Shown: positions 1 through 10,106 of the stretch, piece after piece
Position numbering within the stretch: position 1 is the first letter of the stretch
Layout: every line of letters starts with the position of its first letter
Assembly: GCF_032854445.1 (NCBI RefSeq)
Contig: NC_088301.1
Coordinates: forward strand, 10,290,281-10,350,280
Length of the DNA stretch: 60,000 nt
Reading direction: 5' to 3'
DNA from: Liolophura sinensis
Lineage: Eukaryota; Mollusca; Polyplacophora; Chitonida; Chitonidae
Position numbers and translations under genes: made by a program
The notes under the pieces: generated by a model
Told to the model about the DNA's origin: nothing
The model's database searches: none
The model's input: only the letters and a program-made list of their open reading frames with translations

Positions 1-439
1 ACAGGAAATGTTAGGAGACCATAAAAATATGAAATTTTGGTCTAAATAGTAATAACAGAAAGAATAAGCCGTGTTGTGTGTTGTTTTGCTATAAAAAAAT
101 CCTCAGTGCAAAGCCATTGGGTACAGTTTCGTAGCTACTCATCTGTGCAGTGTCCTAAAGCCGCGTCTCTTCCTTACGGGCATGTAAGGTCTAGACCTCA
201 ATAGAAAATGGAAACCTTGATATTTCTTTATCGGTTGAATTTTGCCTAATACGACTAACATGTTTTGGGCTCGTCATGACTCAAGATACATGTGCAGATA
301 GACATTTTTCGCACGTTTCGCAATGGCTTTAGACTTATATTCTTGATAGCCCAGGGGTATGGGGGAATGCTGTTGGGCATATCAAATTTCAGTTTGAATT
401 GTTGACAAAATACCCATGATGCATTGCAAACAGAGTATT
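1..439. other. Intergenic or intronic, no gene seen
   Basis: AT-rich sequence with no exon-like open frame flanked by splice sites and no recognisable repeat before the SINE that starts near 440. Confidence 0.5.
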
Positions 440-706
440 GATTTATTTATTTATTTGATTGGTGTTTTACACCGTACTCAAGAATATTTCACTTAAAAGA
501 CGGCTGTCAGCATTATCGTGGGTGGAAACCGGACAGAGCCCGGGGGAAACCCACGACCATCTGCTGGTTGATGGCAGACCTTCCCACTTACGGCTGGAGA
601 GGAAGCCAGCATGAGCTGGACTTGAACTCACAGCGACCGCGTTGGTGAGAGACTCCTGGGTCATTACGCTGCACTAGCACGCTAACCAAGTGAGCCACGG
701 GCCCCC
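440..706 (-). mobile_element. SINE family A, near full length
   Basis: Reads tail-first here, so the element lies on the minus strand. The minus strand shows a tRNA-like head with an A box (TGGCTCACTTGGTTAGCG) and a B box (GAGTTCAAGTCC), then a conserved central body (TAATGCTGGC-type, TATTCTTGAGTACGG-type) and an AAATAAAT tail. This is the architecture of a tRNA-derived SINE. The body looks like the deeply conserved central domain reported for metazoan SINEs (Nin-DC type, from memory). The long minus-strand open frame across it is an artefact of the repeat and recurs in other copies. Confidence 0.85.
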
Positions 707-1037
707 ATAAACATCTGAACTACTGATCTGAACTTGTTTTTGCCACGATATTTACTTATGTGCTGGCAGGGTGGCCTTTCACCAATCATTTTAAATAAAA
801 GGAAAGATATGTGCTATAATAAGTTTCATGGAAATAGGTTCAGTACTTTAGGAAAAATTGCATGGACAAAATCTGAATACATGGAAAAAACACCATTACG
901 CCAAGTTCTTATTGGGAGTAATTATGAAAATAATTTAACCGATTGCCATTAACCTTAAGCATGCACAACTTCAGATGATAGGCAAGATGTATGGTAAGAT
1001 TCGCTTGCCATTAGACTTAAGCAAGTAAGAGCAAGGT

Positions 1038-1216
1038 CATGCTGGCTTCCCTGCTGGTCGTATGTGGGACGGTCTGCCAGCAATCTGCGGATGGTCATGG
1101 GTTTCCTCCTGGGCTCTGCCCAGGGTTTCCTCTCATCATAATGCTGGCCGCCGTCATATAAGTGAAGTATTCTTGAATACAGCATAGAACACCAATGAAA
1201 TAAATAAATAAATATA
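1038..1216 (+). mobile_element. SINE family A, 5'-truncated
   Basis: Begins inside the body (CATGCTGGCTTCC) and runs to an AAATAAATAAAT tail. The tRNA head is missing. Divergence from the other copies is moderate. Confidence 0.8.
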
Positions 1217-1365
1217 AAACAAGAAAAAAGTCCAAAAACTTGCACAATCTGGTAAAAATGAAAATAAAAGTTCTTGAATAAATAATCAGGATCTGGACAA
1301 CAGTGGCTCAAAAGTGTGTCCTAAATTTGAAGAGTCTTAGTTCATAACAAGTATAGAGGATTATA

Positions 1366-1446
1366 CCACACACAGACCTCCACACCTCCACACACACAGA
1401 CCTCCACACCTCCTCCACACACACACACCTCCACACCTCCACAATA
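1366..1446. repeat. CA/CT-rich microsatellite
   Basis: Simple repeat of ACACACAC mixed with ACCTCCACACCTCC blocks, 3' of the secreted-peptide exon on the minus strand. Confidence 0.8.
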
Positions 1447-1599
1447 CAACACACATTCATGGTCAGGTGCAAATCGAAATGTTCTCATTACTCTCTCAAG
1501 GAAACATAAAAAAGGCTACACAAATTCATCACTTAGAATAAGATACTCAGGACAAGAATACCTGAACGGAAAGGCAGATGTATCTAAATCTTTACTTAC

Positions 1600-1714
1600 G
1601 AGTGCACGGGAGGGCACAAGTGGTAGTATTGCTACAGTCAAAGGCTTCTTCTGCGAAGATGGAGCCCAGGAATATGACCCCAAGGAAGAGTGCCAGGGCA
1701 AACACAGGCCTCAT
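1600..1714 (-). CDS. First coding exon of a secreted Cys-containing protein
   Basis: An ATG at 1714 opens 38 codons starting MRPVFALALFLGVIFLG, a classic signal peptide: one basic residue, a hydrophobic core and small residues before a likely cleavage near FA/EE. The mature part begins acidic and carries three cysteines (DCSNTTTCALPCT). The exon ends at a strong donor, C|GTAAGTAAA (1599-1598), in phase 1, so the rest lies in exons at lower coordinates. I could not place a convincing second exon: candidates near 1300 either stop at once or lack a matching phase. The family is unknown; a small cysteine-rich secreted peptide (antimicrobial, protease inhibitor or similar) is compatible, but nothing seen decides it. 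Confidence 0.6.
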
Positions 1715-1716
1715 GA

Positions 1717-2903
1717 TGACAGACTTTGCTATGGGATATGGTGGGGTGTCAGGACCAAGTTAACAACACATCTGCACCTGCGCCAGCGCCAGTCTCTCCG
1801 TACTGCTACAGTTGTGTCTAAAAAAAGTACCGTAAAATAACGTTATTAAATTATATAACATTGTCATTGCACACTGGGGTGTGCTTTTGAAAGGTTTTCC
1901 GGGAAACAGAAGTTATAGAAGCATGAAAGACTACCACCCGGTTATTTTGAGATAAATTATTTCCCACCAAATAAAAAAAAATAATAAAAAGTGATGAGTA
2001 TTTATTAGAAAATTACATGTGCACTCTGAGTACTTATACTAATTTATGCGGATCGTTGTGAGCTGATATTTATGAAGATGAGACTACACAATGATGTACC
2101 CCTATGTATATCACCATGAAAGTACCAGTACTTCAGCAACTTGTATAGCTGTTTGTAGAAGAGTGACTCAAACGCAGCTGTATATCAATTTGCAAAACTT
2201 GTATTGTTACACACAGTACATCACAGCACGACATACAGTATCGTGTACACAACATTTCCCCTTTTCTTAAAGGGCGTGGTTTCAACGGGCGAATTACGAA
2301 ACAACTTGTGACTTATAATAAAGTAATACACATAGCTAACTTTCAAGCTAAAAGAAAACATAACATAGTTCTTGGTCCACATCAATTTCCAAAACATGTA
2401 TTGTTACACCAACTGTCCAGCCACTTGCACGACATCCCCGCTACACACGGTACATCATGTGGGTGGGGATGTTGGTAGCTTTAGCAAATTCATGCATACA
2501 TGTAGTTTCAATGAATTGGCTCAGTAGCTTTGGAGATAAATGACAAGAAAGTATGGGCAATCCTGATGTATCTTAGGATGATCCACCTGTGGGTGTCACA
2601 GGCTTTTATGTATGCACAAATACGAGCTAAGACCAGTAACTATGAACACAATTCTCACCTTAATGCCCTATTCAGGCTTGATAAATAGGATTCCTACAAG
2701 ATGAATAAAAAGATCGAAACAAAATGCTCATAAACCCTAAATAACCTAAAATTTAGCCCACAAAAGTGCATTTTTAGGGGTAAATGTCAAAAAAAATTTT
2801 TTTTTTTGGTGGTGGTGAAACTTGCAATTTTTCAGAAGAATATTATCCCATGTTCCAAACAAACCTCAAAACACCTTTCTAAAGTCAACAGAACTCTCAG
2901 AAT
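1717..2903. other. No gene seen
   Basis: AT-rich DNA upstream of the signal-peptide exon; probably its promoter, 5'UTR or first intron. GTACATCATG-like fragments repeat loosely around 2215 and 2450, without a clear period. Confidence 0.4.
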
Positions 2904-3668
2904 CAGGTGTTATGTGAGCAACTGCCGTCAGCTTCTAAATTTAGCTTGCCACTGTTTACATATGCTGAGTTCAGGGCCGGCTGTCTGCCTCTGCCTTAGA
3001 ATGTTCCAGAATACCCTCAGTTCAGGGCCTGTTTGTTTACAACAAGTGTTCAAGAATTTTCTTATTCTACAAAACTCCACCAGTCTATATACAACCTATG
3101 AAAGCAGGTCAAAGGAGGAGAAAGGAGAATTATTGAGAGTTTTGGATGCTTTCGCTGTGTATTACTTTAGTAGGCCTTTTGTGCTCAATTTTGGTGTCTT
3201 TATAGCCTCTGGCTTTGTTATATCATATCTCCACCGAGCACTTGTTCAGTCTGAACTTGGATATTTAAATTGTGCTCTTGTGCACAAAGTGCTTATTAGT
3301 ACACGGACCCTGTCTGTGGAATTTTGCGTATATTTCGTCATACCCTCAGTTATACTGTGGATTTTCCCTCTTATTTGTGCATTTATGCCTGTATGGTTTT
3401 AAGCACTGTGGAGTATATGCGTCCGTTTGGACTTGACACCGTTGTACATGTAAGTACTTTAGTATTTGTATAGATACTGCTATCCTTTCTTGTTAAACTT
3501 AAGTACTTTAGTACTTGTAAAAGTTTTGTTATCTGTTCTTGTTAAACCTAATAAATTGTTGTAAAATAAAATCTGCTGGTTTTGGTTACTTTTTTGTGTG
3601 GCTAAACTGTCGTGTATTTCGAACAAGCCATCTCTTTATAATACAGACAGTTTGGGCCGTAACACAGG
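2904..3668 (+). mobile_element. Candidate solo LTR with 4-bp target duplication
   Basis: A block of about 757 bp starts TGTTATG at 2908 and ends CCGTAACA at 3664, giving short imperfect inverted ends (TGTTAyG). It is flanked by CAGG at 2904-2907 and 3665-3668. Inside are a TATA-like CTATATACAA near 3084 and two AATAAA signals (3550 and 3565) at the expected promoter-to-polyA spacing. A roughly 49-bp tandem duplication (AAGTACTTTAGTA...TTGTTAAAC) lies at 3451-3548. The 198-codon open frame at 2806-3402 resembles no family I know and is better explained as non-coding LTR. A 4-bp match can be chance, so this remains a candidate. Confidence 0.4.
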
Positions 3669-6600
3669 AAAAATGGGAAACACAGTAGGTAGGTCATGGA
3701 CGAAATTTTTGGTCATTTAAGGTAGGTACATTTAGTCATAGTTCAGGTGTTACAAGGAATCTAGGGACAACGTGGTCATGTCTTACACTTAGGTGTAAAG
3801 GTTAGTTGAATTGCTGAAGGTTAGTTGAATTGCAATTCAAAATGCAATAGTTATAACTTTGATTTGGTAGCAAACTTGGTTGCAAACTTTTTGTAGCTAC
3901 CAATGGTCTAGCTGCATATCAAATTTCAGAACAATCGATCAATGGTTCTTGAGAAGATTTTTGAAGGTTTCACACAAAATTAAATACGGCGGCCGAACCA
4001 TGTGACCTAGAAAAAAATTGGAGAAATAGTGCCTAGTGAATGTCTGATAGATGATATGAGCAAAATTTGGGACTTGTTGAACGGTGTGGGAGATCTCCTG
4101 CTCACAAAATCGGTGAAAAAAAAAAAAATAATAATAATAATAGAAAGAAAAAACTGAACGATTACAATAGGTATCCCATTCTGAGAACAAATAAGTCAAT
4201 TGAAAAATGCTGAACTTTACCTAAAATACAATGCTTTGTGAAGGTTAATTAAAAAACTTAACTGCACTGACTAATGATGAAAGACAAAAACAACCACTTC
4301 TGACAACCTTCCCTTTCTCTCTCCCAAATACCTTGACCTACTTTAAAACAGTTTGATTTCTACATAATGCTACCCTACCATACCATGCGTCAACTATATA
4401 TGTATCTAGAGTTCTTGTAACAAGCACATGTAACTAGTTTAAATCCAGGAACATCTTAAATTACCTACTTTGTGTCCTGAGGGATGACACCGGAGTGTTC
4501 AGTGAACCCATCATAGAATGTCAAACCACTCACAGAAAATTCAGCAGGCCTCATTTTGAGTCTTTTAGAGGGGTCTTTTGTAGGTACATGTAACAATCAG
4601 TCTTAAATCACAAAAGGGGGACCTATAAGCCTACCTCCTAACACCTGGAATGGTTCATATTACAAATATCAGCCTCCTGGGCGTGCAGGCTTCTTGGAAA
4701 ATTATCAAACCACAACTACTGGTCAAATTTTTCATAAACATTTTTCTTCAGCTTCCATTGCACAAATTACAGCATAATCACAATTATATGCAGATGAATG
4801 TAACCTAGCTACGTGCATACAATCAAAGCACAACAAATTGCAACCAGGAAGACATGCTCCACTCAGATATAAACACAATCCAGGTCACTGTAGTATTCAC
4901 GCCCTGACAGAAAACACATCACCACACAAATCTCTGCAGCTAATAGCACTGAAGAGCAACCTGTATCCCCTTCAAACATGTAATGGAGTTGCCCATAACT
5001 CCACCTACTACACACAGTTTGTCATGGGGTCATATTTCACATCACAACCCTTGCACAGGAGGACATCTGGCGAATATTACAGCATGAAACTGACACATTT
5101 GTGTAGCCAGACTTTGTATACTCGGAAACATCACTTAACTAATCAATCACTTCTCGGAACGAAAGGTTTTGACATATTTAAAATTTCCATATACTTGTAG
5201 CTCTAGATTGTGACAATGCAAAAGATTATTGGTGTATAGAGGTACACATATATTACATAAACAAACATGTTCTAAAAACTATATTTAACACTTAAAATAA
5301 TGTTCCCCAAGTAAACTTTAAAAAAATAAAAAACAAATATTACAGCATAGGAAAATGCCTACCTATGATTCTATTCAGTTTTCAGAGTATTTCTGCAGAA
5401 CTTACATGTTTTTTTTTGTACAACCTATTGATTGCTCATCGAGTTGCATACATTGCCCTTTTTCTCCATCTGAAGTACACTTGATGCCGATGCTCACAGT
5501 AGCTAAAAGTGTGCTTAAAAGAACTTAATTGGGAAATAACAAATATATTCAGCTAAAAATCGATACGTGTATAAATTTCATACCATGATCAAGTTGGCAG
5601 GCTGAATGAGCAGCACTTCTGTAGAACACATGTTTTTTGGGGGGGTTTTTGAACAACCTACTGACTGACGATAGAGTGGCAAACATGGTGCTTTTTCTCT
5701 ATCTTAAGTTTATAGCTTTAACATACAAGCCAGATAGAGGGCAGAGAGTGTACCCTGTGAAATTCAGTGAAAGAATCGGTGAATTAATTCCTTGGACAAT
5801 TTGTCTTTAGAATGCATCACAACCTCTTCGCACAAAGGCTATCAAGGCGGCCATCATCTAGCTTTAACACCACAATCTCAGGTGGTAACATATACCTCCA
5901 CCCATACAGTATGTGTAGATTTTACACAACTCTGCTGGTGTACCTGGAAAAGAACAAAGATCATGCATGGAGGCTTTTCATTTTTCTGCTTAACTGTACA
6001 AAACAATTCATTTCTAGAATTTAGAAATCAAAATTGATAAATTAATCACAATCCTACCCTCAGTCACAATTTAGCTTGATGAGTTATCTGGAACAGAAAA
6101 ACCATGCTGCAAAGACAACAACTCATTGAATTCATTAACAATGACCAAAACATTTTACTTCCCAGTTGCAGTTTTCTTCAGTGTCATGACAGTATGTATC
6201 TTCACTAAAAATGAAAACTTGTTAATATGGTACAAGACTGTGTATTAAATTTGTCTTGTAAAAATTTTTTGATGATTTTTCTGAATCACCAGAAATATTT
6301 TATTGATGATTTATACCAAGGTATTAGAAGTGGTAAATTAATTTAATGAATTTTGTTTTACATATGGTTTGCAATTTCTTTCACATTGCAAAAAAAGCTT
6401 GCACCTTAAAAATTTTCTGAATCAATTTACACCATTCTTCGTTCTGCAGGCATATAAAAGCGAGATGCGTCTCAGACAAGTGTGAATTTTATTCATTACA
6501 TACAGTACTATATTACAGTAATATATGTTCATGACATCCATACATGTCCATTGGGCCCATGCAGAAAGGTTCAAAGATCCTGAACAGAAACTGTACATAG

Positions 6601-6774
6601 AGAAACACTGTGTACTACAGGCTGTATTCAAGAATAGAAATATTCTTTAAGACTCTAAACTGGTCATCCAAAAATAAAGCAAAATGCTAAATTTGCAAAA
6701 TTCCTTAAATATCACAAAATAATTCAGTTAAATTTTTGTAATTTCAACCCTGACTTTTGAGTACCTGTGCTATT
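3669..6774. other. No gene seen
   Basis: About 3.1 kb of AT-rich sequence. Open frames at 4838-5200 and 5792-6037 have no coding-like composition, no flanking splice signals and no recognisable domain. A partly similar pair of segments occurs near 5390-5480 and 5610-5710 (CATGTTTTTT...CAACCTA), a weak internal duplication. Confidence 0.4.
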
Positions 6775-6890
6775 AGGTACATGGTGACTCAGTGATAGGA
6801 TACGCAAATATAAGGTGTCTATAATCCTAAATGTGAGGATTATTGACACCATATATTTGCGTATCCTCTCTGGGAGTCACCACGTAACAA
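6775..6890. repeat. Long near-perfect inverted repeat (hairpin)
   Basis: Left arm 6784-6828 and right arm 6836-6880 are about 45 bp each and complementary at all but about seven positions, with a loop of about 7 bp. Shared blocks include AGGATACGCAAATATA and GGTGTC. Complementarity continues weakly outwards on both sides. It could be a miniature foldback element or a structured RNA locus; there is no open frame. Confidence 0.8.
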
Positions 6891-7170
6891 ATTTATCCTG
6901 CACTTATGAATTCAGTGCAGAAGACCGATGTATAGGCGTATCGCTTCAACAGTGTGCCCTTCGTTGGACCCCAACAAAAGGGGATAACCTACCCAGCAGA
7001 CACATTTGAGGTCAGGATTCAAGAATATATCTCTACCCCACTTGACCATTGTTGTCCAATGAAAAGCAGAGTATTTTGTCTGAGGCGGCATAATAATAAA
7101 TCCTGTCAAATGAATAATGCAGTAACACAATACAATTAATACGCATGACGATGCACATTCTGAGCAACAC

Positions 7171-7354
7171 ACATGTGCTTTATTTATTTATTTATTTGAT
7201 TGGTGTATTACGCCCTACTCAAGAATATTTCACTTATACAACGGCGGCCAGCATTATGGTGGGTGGAAACCGGGCACAGCCCGGGGGAAACCCACGACCA
7301 TCCGCAGGTTGCTGACAGACCTTCCCACGTACGGCCGGAGATACATGTGCTTTA
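7171..7354 (-). mobile_element. SINE family A, head-truncated, with exact 12-bp TSD
   Basis: ACATGTGCTTTA occurs exactly at 7171-7182 and 7343-7354 and flanks the element. The body stops at GGCCGGAGA, before the B box, so the copy lost its tRNA head on insertion (5' truncation), as expected for LINE-driven retrotransposition. Confidence 0.9.
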
Positions 7355-7629
7355 AGCCAAGGCACTATTTTCCAGTCATTACTCTGTAAATGGTTAAATT
7401 TGCCCATTACAATCCCTTTCCACAGAAATGTAGCATCTCAGACAAGTGTGTTATATACTGATGTAGTCCTGGATGAAATTTAGATCATTTACAATAAGCG
7501 TACATTCCACCCGAACAGCAAAATATGTATATGTGCCATTTCCTCTAGTTAACCACATGTACATGTATACAAGGAAGTGTAACAAATGTACCAGCATTCC
7601 AGTGTGATAGCGCATTTTTTAAATATATG

Positions 7630-7785
7630 CATATTTATTGACTTATTTGAATGGTGTTTTATGCCATACTCAAGAATATCTTACTTATGCGATGACGGCC
7701 AGCTTTATGGTGGGAGGAAAAGTCAGAGCCCTGCAAAAACCCATGACCATCCGCAGGTTGCTGAGAGACCTTACCCCTTACAGCC
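7630..7785 (-). mobile_element. SINE family A fragment, diverged
   Basis: TATTTATTGACTTATTTGAATGGTG leads into the SINE A tail and body (TACTCAAGAATATCTTACTT) with several substitutions and a deletion in the central domain. Confidence 0.75.
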
Positions 7786-7849
7786 TATGTGTATTTATAT
7801 GCATGGATGTATACATGTATATGTTTATTTAATACATATTTATACCTGA

Positions 7850-7975
7850 CTGCCTGTTTTCTGCCATATTGGTACTCAAGAATTTTATACTACGGCAGTC
7901 AGCATCATGGAGGGAGGAAACAGCGCAGAGCCACACATGACCATGCACAGCTAGCTGGCAGACTTTCCCCACATT
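7850..7975 (-). mobile_element. SINE family A fragment, strongly diverged
   Basis: Residual matches such as TACTCAAGAATTTTA, GTCAGCATCATGG and GGAGGAAAC, in the same order and orientation as in intact copies. Confidence 0.55.
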
Positions 7976-8336
7976 AATTTATAAATGTATGCATCTGTAC
8001 AGTACCTTACCTTGCTAGACTTCTGTATTATGTCCTAATTGATTATACAGTTACTCTCTATAGAATGAGCCTCCTATAGACGATGTATGTAAATCATGTA
8101 GATTGTACTTCACAGCTGGCTTAATCTCTGCTGCATCCACTGCACTATACTCTAACAGCATCCTGCTTCAGGTCCGTGTCAGGTTTTCATAAATTACAAG
8201 CCTCACATTTGTGAGATATAACAAGGAGATATCACCATGACAAAACATACAAACTTTCAGCCTTATCTCAGCCACCTGCCAAATCAATGAGAGCTTTACA
8301 GTACAATGCATGTACAATAACACGCTGCTGTCATGG

Positions 8337-9769
8337 CAATCAATAAAAAGCTTTTTTTTTATCAATGCTTCAGAAGAAACAAAAAAAAAATGAGGCAGAG
8401 AGTCACAAGTCATATTTCAATAACATATATGGTATAATATATAATTATTATATAATTATTATATATAATTCTCTGTCGTTGTGGAATAGACACTTTCATA
8501 GTACTACATGTACCTGTGCATACTTGTAATGTATGTGTAAAATGTGCATGTGTCTGACACATGCACATATACAAGTGCAAATATGGGTCAGATACAAAGC
8601 CTAGGAATACAATATAAACCAGGAAGGAGTGAACACGCTCATACATGTACGCATATACCTAAACTTTGAAGGTGACATCGTGAAGTTGACACTGCATAAA
8701 GAAGTTTTAGAAAATGCAACTCAAATCATGCTTTCTGGGACCTTTTAAGTGGGTAAATGAAATGAATTTGTATGAAAACTTAACTTTCTATTAGTAAGCC
8801 ATCATATTTTAATTTACTTGTCAGTTTTAATACAGCCTGATTTGTAGTTCAAGCTCCTGACAGTTTGGGAACCCAAACGTCTTCCATACCAAAAATGACT
8901 CTGCCATATCAACTGTGGCAGTTGTGCTACAGTACATTTACATGATTGTATCAAGCAGGTATGTGATCATTGTCAACATTATAGAAGTAGTACAGCCTAA
9001 TATCCTCCTGGAATGTCACTAACCATGCAAGGTTATATCCTGAATAATTGCAATCCAATCAATAAAAAGTTTTTTTTTATCAATGCTTCAGAAGAAACTA
9101 AAAAAAATGAGGCAGAGAGTCACAAGTCATATTTCAATAACATATATGGTATAATATATAATTATTATATAATTATTATATATAATTCTCTGTCCTTGTG
9201 GAATAGACACTTTCATAGTACTACATGTACCTGTGCATACTTGTAATGTATGTGTAAAATGTGCATGTGTCTGACACATTTACATATACAAGTGCAAATA
9301 TGGGTCAGATACAAAGCCTAGGAATACAATATAAACCAGGAAGGAGTGAACACGCTCATACATGTACGCATATACTTAAACTTTGAAGGTGACATCGTGA
9401 ACGTGACACTGCATAAAGAAGTTTTAGAAAATGCAACTCAAATGATGCTTTCTGGGACCTTTTAAGTGGGTAAATGAAAATGAATTTGTATGAAAACTTA
9501 ACTTTCTATTAGTAAGCCATCACATTTTAATTTACTTGTCAGTTTTAATACAGCCTGATTTGTAGTCCAAGCTCCTGACAGTTTGGGAACCCAAACGTCT
9601 TCCATACCAAAAATGACTCTGCCATATCAACTGTGGCAGTTGTGCTACAGTACATTTACATGATTGTATCAAGCAGGTATGTGATGATTGTCAACATTAT
9701 AGAAGTAGTACAGCCTAATATCCTCCTGGAATGTCACTAACCATGCAAGGTTATATCCAGAATAATTTG
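8337..9769. repeat. Direct tandem duplication, two units of about 715 bp
   Basis: CAATCAATAAAAAG starts at 8337 and again at 9056, a spacing of 719 bp. The sequences stay collinear to about 9049 and 9768 with only scattered substitutions and homopolymer changes. Both units carry the same AT-rich palindromic core (ATAATTATTATATAATTATT). The junction is abrupt (CAATCC then CAATCAAT), which fits a recent segmental duplication. Open frames in the block are not coding-like. Confidence 0.92.
8542..8568. repeat. Perfect 27-bp palindrome
   Basis: ATGTGCATGTGTC and its exact reverse complement are separated by one T. The second duplication copy carries two changes in the right arm that break the symmetry. 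Confidence 0.85.
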
Positions 9770-10106
9770 TTTCTTATCTGATGTTTATGCAAACAAAACA
9801 TATCAAAAGGCAACAGAAGTTAGACTTGGTTGCAAGCCTACCAAAGAGTTCACCTGTAATGGGAAACCTCACCTCAATACGTGAAGTACTAGTAAAGTCA
9901 TGAATTTGGTAATTCATGGTAGGGCCTCCTTGGTTCAGATATCACTGTACAGAACACTGCAAACAAATGCTGTATGTCTGAAACCTGGTATATATCGTCG
10001 TCTGAGGCAGGCTAAACTTTAAAATCGTAACTGAGATAATTCCCTGGATTGGCATTCAGCATAAGAGGGTGGACCAGATATTTTTCAATGTTGCTGGGCA
10101 AGGTTT
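9770..10106. other. No gene seen
   Basis: Unique-looking sequence between the duplication and the 26-bp array. Confidence 0.4.

Noticed and set aside
2806-3402. 198-codon plus-strand open frame
   Set aside because: No domain, begins in a poly-T/GGT tract and lies mostly within the candidate LTR.
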